The notes under the pieces are model-generated. The model had not been told where the DNA came from. It searched no databases and saw only the letters and a list, made by a program, of their open reading frames with translations. A stretch of DNA of 64,000 nucleotides from Seohaeicola saemankumensis. GTDB taxonomy: Bacteria; Pseudomonadota; Alphaproteobacteria; Rhodobacterales; Rhodobacteraceae. Positions 25,711 through 35,510 of the stretch are shown here, piece after piece; positions within the stretch are counted from its first letter, which is position 1, and each line of letters begins with the position of its first letter. Location of the stretch: contig NZ_JAINWI010000012.1 of the NCBI RefSeq assembly GCF_021021435.1, positions 124,001-188,000 of the forward strand. Direction: 5' to 3'. A program made the translations under genes and the position numbers.

Positions 25711-26157
25711 CTAGTGATCGCTCTTGTCGCGGAGCGACAGAGTTTGGCGCAATCCCAACAGGCTTTCGGAATGCTTCAGGGCAGTCTCTAGATCGAGATC
25801 CAGTTCCTGCATGATCTGATAGGGAATGTCCGAGCATTCATTGGCAACCTTACGCCCCTTGTCCGTCAGAAACAGATCGACCCGCCGCTCGTCATCGCCG
25901 CTGCGCGCCCGCCGGACGAGGCCCATCGCCTCGATCCGTTTGAGCAGCGGTGACAGTGTATTGGTTTCAAGACACAGATCCCGCGCCAGACTGCCGACAT
26001 GCTGGCCATCGGACTGGTGCAGCCGCAACATCACCAGATATTGCGGATAGGTCAGCCCCAGCGGCGCCAGAAGACGCTTGTAATAACGCGTGAACGCGTG
26101 ACTGGCCGCATAAAGATTGAAGCACAGCATCGCATCAGGTTCAGGGCTTTTCGCCAT
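25711..26157 (-). CDS. MarR-family regulator, OhrR-like
   Basis: 148 residues from the ATG at 26157. A winged helix-turn-helix of the OhrR branch: the reactive Cys is C12 in DAMLCFNLYAASHAF, followed by LLAPLGLTYPQYLVMLRL and the wing region RSGDDERRVDLFLTDKG. OhrR proteins sense organic peroxides through this Cys and repress ohr. No ohr gene is in the window, but the exported methionine sulfoxide reductase gene lies 130 bp upstream on the same strand, a plausible oxidative-stress partner. The start could also be the ATG 24 nt upstream. Confidence 0.85.
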   Translation of the reverse strand: MAKSPEPDAMLCFNLYAASHAFTRYYKRLLAPLGLTYPQYLVMLRLHQSDGQHVGSLARDLCLETNTLSPLLKRIEAMGLVRRARSGDDERRVDLFLTDKGRKVANECSDIPYQIMQELDLDLETALKHSESLLGLRQTLSLRDKSDH

Positions 26158-26287
26158 GTTCACTTGTCCAGTCCGCCACATCTTGGACTAAGCTAGCGAC
26201 AATATCGCCCGCGATCAATTCCACTTGTGAATCTCGCGAGCGATCTGGCGGTAAAGAGCCTGCCGCGCAAGTCGGTCAGGACGGGTT

Positions 26288-26764
26288 TCAGGCCGGTTTG
26301 AAGACCAGCGACACCCCGTTCAGACAATGCCGCTTGCCGGTCGGCGCAGGTCCGTCATCGAAGATATGTCCCAGATGACTGCCACAACGACTGCAGTGAC
26401 ATTCCGTGCGCGTCACGAAAAGCTTGCGATCGGGTTTGGTGCCGATCGCGCCGGGCAATGCCGCGTAGAAACTGGGCCAGCCGGTGCGGCTGTCATACTT
26501 GGCCTCGGATGCGTAAAGCGCCAGATCACAGCCACGGCAATGGTAGACGCCCGGATCATAGACCTTGTCGAGCGGTGACGATCCGGCCCGTTCGGTGCCT
26601 TCCTCGCGCATCACGTTGTATTGCGCCGTCGTCAACATGGCGCGCCATTCCGCATCGGTGCGCGTCACCGCGAACGATCCGCCCTGTGCGCGGCTGCGGT
26701 GCGTGCCGGATAGCCCGAAGGCCAGCGCCGCACCGGACAATATAGAAAAACTGCGTCGGTTCAT
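26288..26764 (-). CDS. msrB: Exported peptide-methionine (R)-S-oxide reductase
   Basis: 158 residues. A Tat-type signal (MNRRSFSILSGAALAFGLSG) precedes an MsrB domain with zinc ligands C76, C79 (YHCRGCD) and C124, C127 (CSRC) and catalytic C147 in RHCLNG. It reduces methionine-R-sulfoxide in proteins, here in the periplasm. AGGAGG sits 7 nt before the ATG. The leader region contains a very stable hairpin 28 bp upstream of the ATG. The OhrR-like regulator is the next gene downstream. Confidence 0.93.
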   Translation of the reverse strand: MNRRSFSILSGAALAFGLSGTHRSRAQGGSFAVTRTDAEWRAMLTTAQYNVMREEGTERAGSSPLDKVYDPGVYHCRGCDLALYASEAKYDSRTGWPSFYAALPGAIGTKPDRKLFVTRTECHCSRCGSHLGHIFDDGPAPTGKRHCLNGVSLVFKPA

Positions 26765-26792
26765 ATCCGATCCTCCTGATCCATTCCATTTG

Positions 26793-26832
26793 CGTGCACC
26801 GCCTGCAGTTCCGCAAGCGCAGGCGGTGCACG
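26793..26832. promoter_or_regulatory. Large hairpin in the msrB leader region
   Basis: Perfect 14-bp arms, CGTGCACCGCCTGC and GCAGGCGGTGCACG, with a 12-nt loop, ending 28 bp before the msrB start codon. Not followed by a T-run on either strand, so it is not a standard terminator. It may be a leader-RNA structure or a protein-binding palindrome. Confidence 0.65.
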
Positions 26833-26859
26833 TTCATGTGACCGGGGAGGCACATGAAC
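26832..26859. promoter_or_regulatory. Second inverted repeat upstream of msrB
   Basis: Perfect 9-bp arms GTTCATGTG and CACATGAAC, 10-bp spacer, directly abutting the larger hairpin. Spacing and half-site length fit a dimeric regulator operator. Confidence 0.55.
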
Positions 26860-27085
26860 AGGCTCCCGACGTAAAGGAACCTGAAGAAGTCACGCGATAC
26901 GGCCTGAAAAAGTTTCACCCGCCGAAAGTTTCATCCCGCAAGGCAGATCGGGAAATCACGGCGCATCGCCGCAAGGGAAAACGGCGCGCCCCCTTGCCCT
27001 TGGGCGTATTATGTTGCACCAAACCTGACAGAGATACCACGCAGATGCATGAGGGCCGGAGGCCCTATACGGGAAGGACAGCTCC

Positions 27086-28072
27086 ATGGCCGATGGCATG
27101 ATCGACATCAACGCGAAACCCACCGAGGATATCTCGGTCCGTGAGGTTTTCGGGATCGACACCGATATGGTTGTCAAAGGTTTTCCCGAGCGTACCGAAC
27201 GCGTGCCCGAGCATGACAGCACTTATAAATTCGATCCCGACACGACCTTGGCGATTCTCGCGGGTTTCAGCCATAACCGCCGCGTGATGATCCAGGGCTA
27301 TCATGGCACGGGCAAATCGACGCATATCGAACAGGTCTCGAGCCGCCTGAACTGGCCCTGCGTGCGCGTCAACCTTGACAGCCACATCAGCCGGATCGAC
27401 CTGATCGGCAAGGATGCGATCAAGCTGAAAGACGGCGTGCAGGTGACCGAATTCCACGAGGGCATCCTGCCTTGGGCCTTGCGCAACCCGACCGCGATCG
27501 TGTTCGACGAATATGACGCGGGCCGCGCCGATGTGATGTTCGTGATCCAGCGCGTGCTGGAAGTGGACGGCAAGCTGACACTGCTGGACCAGAACGAGGT
27601 GATCACGCCCCACAAGTATTTCCGCCTGTTTGCGACCGCGAACACCGTGGGTCTGGGCGATACGACCGGCCTGTATCACGGCACGCAACAGATCAACCAG
27701 GGTCAGATGGACCGTTGGAGCCTTGTCGCGACGCTGAACTATCTCAGCATCGAGGCCGAGACCAATATCGTGCTGGCCAAGAATCCGCATTACAACACCG
27801 AAAAGGGCCGCAAGACGATCAAGCAAATGGTGACCGTGGCCGACCTGACGCGTACCGCCTTCATGAACGGCGATCTGTCCACCGTGATGAGCCCACGCAC
27901 CGTGATCGCATGGGCACAGAACGCCGAGATTTTCCGCAATGTAGGTTATGCGTTCCGCCTGTCCTTCCTGAACAAATGCGACGAGTTGGAACGCCAGACC
28001 GTCGCCGAGTTCTACCAGCGCCTGTTCGACGAGGAATTGCCGGAATCGGCGGCCAGCATGGCGATGAAGTGA
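27086..28072 (+). CDS. cobS: Cobaltochelatase subunit CobS
   Basis: 328 residues, an AAA+ ATPase of the aerobic cobaltochelatase CobNST that inserts Co2+ into hydrogenobyrinic acid a,c-diamide during cobalamin synthesis. The Walker A is GYHGTGKST (71-79), the Walker B region [15 protein letters not shown], with [11 protein letters not shown] as sensor 1. The N-terminal [25 protein letters not shown] is family-typical. GGAAGGA precedes the ATG. cobT follows 91 bp downstream; cobN is not in the window. Confidence 0.96.
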   Translation: MADGMIDINAKPTEDISVREVFGIDTDMVVKGFPERTERVPEHDSTYKFDPDTTLAILAGFSHNRRVMIQGYHGTGKSTHIEQVSSRLNWPCVRVNLDSHISRIDLIGKDAIKLKDGVQVTEFHEGILPWALRNPTAIVFDEYDAGRADVMFVIQRVLEVDGKLTLLDQNEVITPHKYFRLFATANTVGLGDTTGLYHGTQQINQGQMDRWSLVATLNYLSIEAETNIVLAKNPHYNTEKGRKTIKQMVTVADLTRTAFMNGDLSTVMSPRTVIAWAQNAEIFRNVGYAFRLSFLNKCDELERQTVAEFYQRLFDEELPESAASMAMK

Positions 28073-28084
28073 TCCGTTGCTTTT

Positions 28085-28132
28085 CCGCCCCTATCGGGTC
28101 GTCCGCGCGCGCAGATGCCCCGACAGGGGCGG
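28085..28132. promoter_or_regulatory. Hairpin between cobS and cobT
   Basis: Arms CCGCCCCTATCGGG and CCCGACAGGGGCGG (13 of 14 pairs) around a 20-nt loop in the 91-bp cobS-cobT gap. No T-run follows, so it more likely modulates or stabilises the operon mRNA than ends it. Confidence 0.5.
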
Positions 28133-28163
28133 CTAAGCCCTTGACCGCGACCGGAGAGGTGAG

Positions 28164-30038
28164 ATGAGCAAACCGACCGACAACCCCGCCGATCCGTTCA
28201 AAAAGGCGCTGGCCGAGGCCACCAAGGTCATGGCCCATGACCCCGATCTGACGGTCAGCTATTCGGTCGATCCTTCGGGGCTGTCCGGTGACGCGATGCG
28301 CTTGCCGCAGGTCAGCCGACGCATGTCCCGCGACGAGGTAATGCTGGCGCGCGGCACCGCCGACGCGCTGGCGTTGCACCGCCGCTACCACAATGATGCC
28401 CTACATGCGCGCTACGCCCCTCCGGGCCAGATGGCCCGCGAGCTTTACGAGGCGATGGAAACCGCCCGTTGCGAGGCGATGGGCGCGCGCGACATGCCGG
28501 GCACGGCTGGCAATATCGACGCCAAGATCGCGCATGAGGCCGCGCGCGCGGGCTATGACCAGATCACGCAAGCCTCGGATGCGCCGCTGGCCACCGCTGC
28601 GGGTTACATGATCCGCCATCTGGCCACAGGCCGCGATCTGCCGACCGGTGCGCAGAACGTGATGGAGTTGTGGCGCGGCTTTATCGAGGATCAGGCGGGC
28701 GGCACGCTGGAAGGTTTGCAGGACACGTTGGCCGATCAGGGGGCTTTTGCCAAATTCGCGCGCAAGGTGATCGAGGATCTGGGTTACGGCGACCAGTTGG
28801 GCGATGATCCCGACCAGTCCGACGAGGATGACGACAACGCCGACGATAGCGCCGATCAGCAGGAAGACCCCGATAGCAGCGGTCAGGACGACCAGCAGCA
28901 GGAAGAGGCCGAAGCCAGCCCCGAGCAATCCCAAGAGGACAGCCAGGACGCAAGCCAGGCGCAGGTCAGCATGGACGAGATGGCCGATCAGGAGATGGGC
29001 GAGGATACCGAACTGCCCGACGGCGAGGCCCCGCTGGAGCCGCCTGCCCCGCAGCCTATCTCTGATGCCGACCCGAACTACGCGGTCTACAACACCGATT
29101 TCGACGAGGAAATTCTGGCCGAGGAACTGGCTGATCCGGTCGAACTGGAACGTCTGCGCGCCTATCTGGACCAGCAATTGGAGCCCTTGAAGGGGGCCGT
29201 GGGGCGGCTGGCCAACAAGCTGCAACGCCGCCTGCAGGCGCAGCAGAACCGTTCGTGGTTGTTTGATATGGAAGAGGGTATTCTGGATGCAGGCCGTCTG
29301 GCGCGCGTGGTCGCGAATCCCACCACGCCTTTGTCCTTCAAGGTCGAGAAAGACACCGAATTCCGCGACACTGTGGTGACACTTCTATTGGACAACTCCG
29401 GCTCGATGCGGGGCCGCCCCATCAGTATCGCCGCGATCTGTGCCGATGTTCTGGCGCGCACGCTGGAACGTTGTTCGGTCAAGGTCGAGATTCTCGGCTT
29501 TACCACCCGCGCCTGGAAAGGTGGCCAGAGCCGCGAAAAATGGCTGGCCGAAGGTCGCCCGCAGCAGCCCGGCCGCCTGAACGATCTGCGCCACATCGTC
29601 TATAAATCCGCAGATGCCCCATGGCGGCGAACACGGCCCAATCTGGGACTGATGATGAAAGAGGGCCTGCTGAAGGAAAACATCGACGGCGAGGCGCTGG
29701 AATGGGCGCATCGCCGCATGATGGCGCGGCCAGAGGCGCGCAAGATTATGATGGTGATCTCGGACGGCGCGCCGGTGGACGATTCCACCCTGTCGGTGAA
29801 CCCCGCGAACTATCTGGAAAAACACCTGCGCGACGTCATCGCCATGGTCGAGCGGCGCCGCGCGGTGGAACTGATCGCCATCGGCATCGGCCATGACGTG
29901 ACGCGCTATTACCAGCACGCGGTCACGATCACTGATGTCGACCAGTTGGCCGGAGCCATGACCGAACAACTGGCAGGCCTGTTCGACCGCGACCCGCGCG
30001 CGCGTGCCCGTATGATCGGCATGAAGAGGGCGATGTAG
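28164..30038 (+). CDS. cobT: Cobaltochelatase subunit CobT
   Basis: 624 residues. CobT is the VWA-domain partner of CobS in the CobNST chelatase. The N-terminal third is helical, the middle (about 210-310) is a highly acidic Asp/Glu/Gln-rich linker, and the C-terminal third is a von Willebrand A domain with an intact MIDAS, D410-N-S-G-S414. Distal stretches [11 protein letters not shown] and [16 protein letters not shown] are family-typical. GGAGAGG precedes the ATG. The stop codon is one base from the next start (30040), so the peptidase downstream is probably co-translated. Confidence 0.96.
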   Translation: MSKPTDNPADPFKKALAEATKVMAHDPDLTVSYSVDPSGLSGDAMRLPQVSRRMSRDEVMLARGTADALALHRRYHNDALHARYAPPGQMARELYEAMETARCEAMGARDMPGTAGNIDAKIAHEAARAGYDQITQASDAPLATAAGYMIRHLATGRDLPTGAQNVMELWRGFIEDQAGGTLEGLQDTLADQGAFAKFARKVIEDLGYGDQLGDDPDQSDEDDDNADDSADQQEDPDSSGQDDQQQEEAEASPEQSQEDSQDASQAQVSMDEMADQEMGEDTELPDGEAPLEPPAPQPISDADPNYAVYNTDFDEEILAEELADPVELERLRAYLDQQLEPLKGAVGRLANKLQRRLQAQQNRSWLFDMEEGILDAGRLARVVANPTTPLSFKVEKDTEFRDTVVTLLLDNSGSMRGRPISIAAICADVLARTLERCSVKVEILGFTTRAWKGGQSREKWLAEGRPQQPGRLNDLRHIVYKSADAPWRRTRPNLGLMMKEGLLKENIDGEALEWAHRRMMARPEARKIMMVISDGAPVDDSTLSVNPANYLEKHLRDVIAMVERRRAVELIAIGIGHDVTRYYQHAVTITDVDQLAGAMTEQLAGLFDRDPRARARMIGMKRAM

Positions 30039-30039
30039 G

Positions 30040-31842
30040 ATGTTCCAGAGTTTTGACGAAAGCGCCCGCCCCGAGCAGGGTCCGCCACGGCTGGCGGCAC
30101 TGCGCGAGGATCTTGCGCGCGACGGGCTGACCGGCTTTGTGGTTCCGCGTGCTGATGCGCATCAGGGCGAATATGTCGCGCCCCGCGATACGCGACTGTC
30201 ATGGCTGACGGGCTTTACAGGATCGGCCGGTTTCGCCTGCGTGCTGCCGCATATCGCGGGTGTCTTCATCGACGGGCGCTACCGCACGCAGGTCAAGGGA
30301 CAGGTGGACCTTGACCATTTCACGCCGGTGCCTTGGCCTGATCTGTCGCTGGCCGAATGGCTGCGCGGGCAATTGCCCAATGGCGGGATCGTGGGCTTCG
30401 ATCCGTGGTTGCACACGGCCGAGGAGATCGCCAAGATCGAGGAGGCGCTGGCAGGCACCGCCATCACCCTGCGCGCTGTCTCGAATGCGGTCGACCGGAT
30501 CTGGCCCGACCAGCCTGCACCGCCTGCAGGCTTGATCACCCCCTACCCCGAGGATCTGGCGGGCGAGGCGCATCACGCCAAGCGTACCCGCCTTGCGGTG
30601 GGCTTGCGGAATGCGGGACAGACAGCCGCAGTGATCACGCTGGCCGATTCCATCGCATGGCTGCTGAACATCCGCGGCACTGATATCCCGCGTAACCCGG
30701 TGCCGCATGGTTTCGCCATCCTGCATGATACAGGCAAACTGACGCTCTATACCGATCCCGCCAAATGCGATGACGCCTTGCGCGCCCATCTGGGCGACGA
30801 GGTCACCCTGCGCCCTGTCGAGGCTTTCGGCCCCGGCCTGCGCAGCCTGACAGGCCCCGTGCGCGTCGACCGCGCGACGGCCCCGCTCTGGGTCAGCCAG
30901 GAACTGGCCGAGGCGGGTGTTGCCTGTGTATGGGGCCAAGACCCCTGCATCATGCCCAAAGCCACCAAAACCAGCGCCGAGATCGCCGCTACGACCGAGG
31001 CGCATCTGCGCGATGCCGCCGCGATGGTCGAGTTCCTGACATGGTTCGACGCACAACCCGCAGGCAGCCTGACCGAGATCGACGTCGCCACCGCGCTGGA
31101 AGGCTTCCGCCGCGCCAGCAACGCCCTGCGCGATATCAGCTTCGAGACCATCGCGGGCACCGGCCCCAATGGCGCGATCATGCATTACCGCGTGTCACGC
31201 AGCAGCAATGCGCGGCTGGAACAGGGCCATCTGATCGTGGTCGACAGCGGCGGCCAGTATCTGGATGGCACCACCGATATCACCCGCACTTTGCCTGTGG
31301 GCGATGTCGGCGAGGATGAGAAAGCCTGCTTTACCCGTGTGTTGCAGGGTATGATCGGGGTTTCCCAACTGCGCTTTCCCAAGGGGCTGGCGGGGCGCGA
31401 TATCGACGCTATCGCCCGCGCGCCGCTTTGGGCGGCGGGGCTTGATTTCAACCACGGCACCGGCCACGGCGTCGGCGTCTATCTGTGCGTCCATGAAGGC
31501 CCGCAGCGGATCAGCCGTGTTTCGGACGTGCCGCTGCAACCCGGCATGATCCTGTCCAACGAACCGGGTTATTACCGCGAGGGCGCATTCGGCATCCGTA
31601 TCGAGAACCTGATCGTGGTCCGCGAGGCCCCTGCCCTTGCCGGGGCCGATGACCGCGCCATGTACACCTTCGATACGTTGACATGGGTACCGATCGACCG
31701 CCGCCTGATCCTGCCCGCCATGTTGGGCAGCACCGAGCGCGCTTGGCTGAACGGTTACCACGCGGCCTGTCTGGAAAAAATCGCCCCTCGGATATCCGAC
31801 GCGGCACGGCTATGGTTGACACAGGCGACTGCCCCGCTGTGA
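30040..31842 (+). CDS. Xaa-Pro aminopeptidase, M24B family
   Basis: 600 residues, the long APP1-like form: two creatinase N-terminal domains and a C-terminal pita-bread metallopeptidase. Metal ligands are visible in VVDSGGQYLDGTTDITRT (two Asp), the HGTGHGVG His, NEPGYYREGAFGIRIENL (two Glu). It releases N-terminal residues preceding proline, in the cytoplasm. Its ATG lies one base after the cobT stop codon; the functional link to cobalamin synthesis is not evident. Confidence 0.93.
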   Translation: MFQSFDESARPEQGPPRLAALREDLARDGLTGFVVPRADAHQGEYVAPRDTRLSWLTGFTGSAGFACVLPHIAGVFIDGRYRTQVKGQVDLDHFTPVPWPDLSLAEWLRGQLPNGGIVGFDPWLHTAEEIAKIEEALAGTAITLRAVSNAVDRIWPDQPAPPAGLITPYPEDLAGEAHHAKRTRLAVGLRNAGQTAAVITLADSIAWLLNIRGTDIPRNPVPHGFAILHDTGKLTLYTDPAKCDDALRAHLGDEVTLRPVEAFGPGLRSLTGPVRVDRATAPLWVSQELAEAGVACVWGQDPCIMPKATKTSAEIAATTEAHLRDAAAMVEFLTWFDAQPAGSLTEIDVATALEGFRRASNALRDISFETIAGTGPNGAIMHYRVSRSSNARLEQGHLIVVDSGGQYLDGTTDITRTLPVGDVGEDEKACFTRVLQGMIGVSQLRFPKGLAGRDIDAIARAPLWAAGLDFNHGTGHGVGVYLCVHEGPQRISRVSDVPLQPGMILSNEPGYYREGAFGIRIENLIVVREAPALAGADDRAMYTFDTLTWVPIDRRLILPAMLGSTERAWLNGYHAACLEKIAPRISDAARLWLTQATAPL

Positions 31843-31893
31843 CAGGGTCGTGTTACATCAGGCGGGCAAGACAACAGAAAACGAGGGACGACA

Positions 31894-32238
31894 ATGGCCG
31901 ATCATATCAAGATCCACAAAGCCGAAGGCACTTGGGTGGTCCGCGCAGGCGGCGCCGTTCTAGGCGAATCCAGCGATGCGCTGGAACTGACAGAAGGGTC
32001 CATGCCCTTCGTGATCTATTTCCCGCGCAAGGATGTCGCGATGGCCTTTCTGGACAGCACCGACCAGAAAACCACCTGTCCGCACAAGGGCGTGGCGAGC
32101 TATTTCTCGATCGTGACGAAAAGCACAACATTGGCCAATGCCGCGTGGTCCTATGAAGACCCCAAACCGGCGATGGAGCGGATCAAGGGCCATATAGCTT
32201 TCTACGCCTCGGACACTGTTGCGGTGGAACAGGTCTGA
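31894..32238 (+). CDS. DUF427 domain protein
   Basis: 114 residues, a complete DUF427: TWVVRAGGAVLGESSDALELTEG, then VIYFPRKDVAMAFLDSTDQKTTCPHKGVASYFSI and NAAWSYEDP. This fold is widespread and small, with Cys-Pro-His-Lys-Gly conserved, but no biochemical function is established. GAGGGA precedes the ATG by 6 nt. It follows the M24 peptidase by 51 bp. Confidence 0.88.
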   Translation: MADHIKIHKAEGTWVVRAGGAVLGESSDALELTEGSMPFVIYFPRKDVAMAFLDSTDQKTTCPHKGVASYFSIVTKSTTLANAAWSYEDPKPAMERIKGHIAFYASDTVAVEQV

Positions 32239-32273
32239 CCCGCTCGCCGGATGCACGTCACGCGCGCTGCCGC

Positions 32274-32295
32274 TTGGATATTCGAGGTAAGAAGA
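32274..32295 (-). repeat. Copy of recurrent intergenic motif, minus strand
   Basis: Reading on the minus strand: TTCTTCTTACCTCGAATATCCA. It sits in the 65-bp convergent gap between the DUF427 gene and the CLC channel gene; the only copy in this orientation. Confidence 0.45.
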
Positions 32296-32303
32296 AACCG
32301 GCC

Positions 32304-33992
32304 TCAGCTATGTTCCTCGGCAGCGGTTGCGGCCAATGCGCTTGTATAGGTCTTCAAAGCATCGACATGGAACAGCGCACCCCATAGTTGCGGGGTGCCA
32401 TCGGCATCTGCAGGGGTGATCACTGGCACAAAGGGCACGCCCGCGCGGTCGAACAGGGGTAAGGCTGCTTCCAGCGTAGCGGTAATCTCGACATAGATAC
32501 CGTCCTCGATCATCTCGTGACACCGCGCCTCGTCCGCCATGCCGGGATCGCCGACTTTACGCATCACGGCCCCCACGCGGAACATCGACAAAAGATAGGC
32601 CTGCGGCCCCGCCGCCAGATGCACGCCGCGCTGTTCCAGTTGAGTCAGAAAGAACGAGCGGTCCACAAGGCGCGAGGCCAGTGCGGTGGACAACGACACC
32701 GCAACCATCACGGCAATCCCGATCTGCCAGTCGCCGGTCATCTCGAACACGATCAGCGTCGTGGAAATCGGCGCGCCCAGCACAGCCGCCGCCACCGCAC
32801 CCATTCCCGCCAGAGCATAGATGGTGGAGGCCCCTGACACATCTGGAAACAGCGCCGTGGCGATCATGCCGAAGGCCAGCCCCGTCAGCGCGCCCACCAT
32901 CAGCGAGGGCGAGAATACCCCGCCCCCCATGCGCCCGCCCATGGTGATGGCCACAGCCACCACCTTGAGGATGCAGAACACCACGGCCTCTTGCAGCAGC
33001 AACTGGCCGGTCAGGGCGGCGGAGGTGGTCTCGTAGCCGACGCCGATGATATGGGGAAACCAGATTGCCAGCCCCCCCAACATCGCGCCCGACACAGCCG
33101 GACGCAGCCAGCGCGGCAGGCCAGTAGCAGACTGTATCCTGTTTCCCAGATCCTCGGCCACAAAGATCGCACGCATCAGCACGGTCGCCACAAGGCCGCA
33201 AAGCAGGCCAAGGATCAGAAAGGCAGGCAATTCGCCATAAAATTCCAATGTGCTGACACCGGGCAGAACGAACTCGGTCACTCCGCCATATTCGATACGG
33301 TTGATCACCGTCCCCGCTACCGCCGCGATGGCGATAGGTGCAAAGGAATGGACCGCGAAATGGCGCAGCACCACTTCCAGCGCAAAGATCGCCCCCGCGA
33401 TCGGCGCGTTGAAACTGGCCGAGACCGCCGCCGCCACAGCACAGCCCAACAGATCGCGACCCGTGATTCCATCGGCACGGATGCGTTCGCTGACCCAACT
33501 GGATATCACTGCTGCAATGTGGACAACCGGCCCTTCGCGCCCGCTTGAGCCGCCAGTGGACAGCGTGATCAAGGACGCCGCAGCCGAGGCAAGCCCCGCG
33601 CGATGCTCGACCCGCCCGTCCTGCATTGCCGCCCCCTGGATCACATCAGCGACCGAACGCACGCGCGCATCGGCTGTGAAACGGTGCAGGATGATCCCCA
33701 CGACCAGTCCGCCCGCAATTGGCAGCGACAGCACCCAGTACCACGGCATGGTCGAGGCAAAGCTATGCAGCATCGCCACATCATCCGTGCCATATAGAAA
33801 GGCCTGTAAGGTCTCGATCCCCTTGCGGAAAAACAGCGCTGCAAAACCCGCAGCAATCCCGATCACCAGCGCGATAAGCCAGAACTGGAACTGGCTGGGA
33901 CCGCGCTGGCGCAGCACTCGCCACATATCGGCAAGGACCACCATGGCGCTATCGCGCAATTTCAGAAGATCAGCGGGCAGGGATTGAAACAT
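32304..33992 (-). CDS. CLC-family chloride channel with C-terminal CBS region
   Basis: 562 residues from the ATG at 33992. Membrane segments begin near residue 37. The gating glutamate is E153 in GREGP; the next conserved region SFNAPIAGAIFALEVV has E206 followed by V207. In ClcA the second residue of this pair is the proton glutamate, and Val there is found in CLC channels, so a passive channel is more likely than an exchanger (inference). A C-terminal cytosolic tail of about 120 residues contains CBS-like sequence. The ribosome site is poor, so the exact start is uncertain. Confidence 0.87.
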   Translation of the reverse strand: MFQSLPADLLKLRDSAMVVLADMWRVLRQRGPSQFQFWLIALVIGIAAGFAALFFRKGIETLQAFLYGTDDVAMLHSFASTMPWYWVLSLPIAGGLVVGIILHRFTADARVRSVADVIQGAAMQDGRVEHRAGLASAAASLITLSTGGSSGREGPVVHIAAVISSWVSERIRADGITGRDLLGCAVAAAVSASFNAPIAGAIFALEVVLRHFAVHSFAPIAIAAVAGTVINRIEYGGVTEFVLPGVSTLEFYGELPAFLILGLLCGLVATVLMRAIFVAEDLGNRIQSATGLPRWLRPAVSGAMLGGLAIWFPHIIGVGYETTSAALTGQLLLQEAVVFCILKVVAVAITMGGRMGGGVFSPSLMVGALTGLAFGMIATALFPDVSGASTIYALAGMGAVAAAVLGAPISTTLIVFEMTGDWQIGIAVMVAVSLSTALASRLVDRSFFLTQLEQRGVHLAAGPQAYLLSMFRVGAVMRKVGDPGMADEARCHEMIEDGIYVEITATLEAALPLFDRAGVPFVPVITPADADGTPQLWGALFHVDALKTYTSALAATAAEEHS

Positions 33993-34126
33993 CACAACGA
34001 CCGCATGCCGTGCGACCTGCGACGCCGCCGCACAGGCCGGCCTTTCGGATTGACCATAGTCTAGCCCCTTCCCCGTCCTGCTTGCATGGCCTAGGGTCTT
34101 TTCAACCGCACGTTTCGGAGACCCGG

Positions 34127-35500
34127 ATGACACGACAGACTGCTTTTGACGCTCTGAACTCCTTGTTAGGACAACGCGCCACCCGCTCCAAGTCCGAACT
34201 GGAGCAGCATGGCCGATCCGAGACCCATTTTCCCGCCATGCCCCCCGATGCGGTGGTCTATCCCAAATCGACCGCCGAGGTGGCGGCGATTCTACGTATC
34301 TGTTCGGCGCATGGTATCCCCGTGATCGGCTATGGTGCGGGCACATCCCTTGAGGGGCAAGCACAGTCACCGCAAGGCGGGGTCTGCGTGGATTTCCGGC
34401 TGATGAACCGCGTTTTGCAGATCAACCATGCCGATATGGATGTGAGCGTGCAACCGGGTGTCACGCGCGAGGCACTGAATGCCGAACTGCGCGCCACGGG
34501 GCTGTTTTTTCCCGTTGATCCCGGCGCCAATGCCTCGATCGGGGGGATGGCCTCGACCCGCGCCAGCGGCACCACGGCGGTGCGCTATGGCACGATGCGC
34601 GACAATGTGCTGGCGCTGGAGGTCGTGCTGGCCGATGGCCGCGTGATCCGCACGGGCACACGTGCCCGCAAGACGTCCGCAGGCTATGACCTGACAGGGC
34701 TTTTCGTCGGCTCCGAAGGCACATTGGGCCTGATCACCGAATTGACTCTGCGCTTGCAGGGCCAGCCCGAGGCGACAGCGGCGGCGATCTGCGGCTTTGA
34801 CAGCATGTCCCAGGCCGTGGCCGCCGTGATCGACACGATCCAGATGGGTCTGCCAATGGCGCGCATCGAATTCATCGACGCGGCCAGCGTCGCCGCTGTC
34901 AACGCATGGTCCGGCAGCACGATCCCGCTGACCCCGCATCTGATGGTGGAATTCCACGGATCGGAAACCGGCGTGCGCGAACAGGCGGAAACCTTCGGAC
35001 AGATCGTAGCCGATCATGGCGGCACCGGTTTCGATTGGGCCACACGCCCCGAGGATCGCAGCGCACTCTGGTCGATGCGGCACAATGCCTATTACGCGAT
35101 CAAGGCCTCGCGCCCCGGATCGGTGGCGCTGGTTACCGATATCTGCGTGCCGATCTCGCGACTGGCCGAGGCTGTGACAGAAACACAGGCCGATATCGCC
35201 GCCTCTGGTATTGCGGGGCCGATCCTCGGCCATGTCGGGGACGGAAATTTCCACGCGATCCTGCTCTATGACGACCAGAACCCTGCCGAGGTCGCCAGTG
35301 CGGCGGCCCTGTCACACCGGATGGTCACCCGCGCGCTGGATATGGGCGGCACCGCCACCGGCGAACACGGGATCGGGCTGGGCAAACTGGCTTATATGCA
35401 GGCTGAACATGGCGAGGCTTGGGATGTGATGCAGACGCTGAAAATGGCGCTAGATCCGGCCAATATCATGAACCCCGGCAAGCTGTTGCGACAAGGTTGA
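34127..35500 (+). CDS. FAD-binding oxidase, GlcD/D-lactate dehydrogenase type
   Basis: 457 residues: an N-terminal FAD_binding_4 domain (VVYPKSTAEVAAILRIC, GYGAGTSLEGQA, PVDPGANASIGGMASTRASGTTAVRYG) and a C-terminal FAD-linked oxidase domain (ILGHVGDGNFHAIL, ATGEHGIGLGKLAYM). Such enzymes oxidise 2-hydroxyacids such as D-lactate or glycolate. As GlcE and GlcF are not adjacent, a cytochrome-linked D-lactate dehydrogenase is more likely than glycolate oxidase. Start at 34127 has GGAG 6 nt upstream. Confidence 0.9.
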   Translation: MTRQTAFDALNSLLGQRATRSKSELEQHGRSETHFPAMPPDAVVYPKSTAEVAAILRICSAHGIPVIGYGAGTSLEGQAQSPQGGVCVDFRLMNRVLQINHADMDVSVQPGVTREALNAELRATGLFFPVDPGANASIGGMASTRASGTTAVRYGTMRDNVLALEVVLADGRVIRTGTRARKTSAGYDLTGLFVGSEGTLGLITELTLRLQGQPEATAAAICGFDSMSQAVAAVIDTIQMGLPMARIEFIDAASVAAVNAWSGSTIPLTPHLMVEFHGSETGVREQAETFGQIVADHGGTGFDWATRPEDRSALWSMRHNAYYAIKASRPGSVALVTDICVPISRLAEAVTETQADIAASGIAGPILGHVGDGNFHAILLYDDQNPAEVASAAALSHRMVTRALDMGGTATGEHGIGLGKLAYMQAEHGEAWDVMQTLKMALDPANIMNPGKLLRQG

Positions 35501-35510
35501 TCCGGCCTGC

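Larger units (their letters stand above)
26765..27085. other. 321-bp intergenic region between divergent msrB and cobS
   Basis: No coding signal. The msrB-proximal third is filled by two adjacent inverted repeats (listed separately). The remainder, about 26860-27085, has no clear hairpin or homopolymer; the cobS ribosome site GGAAGGA is at its right end. Confidence 0.6.
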
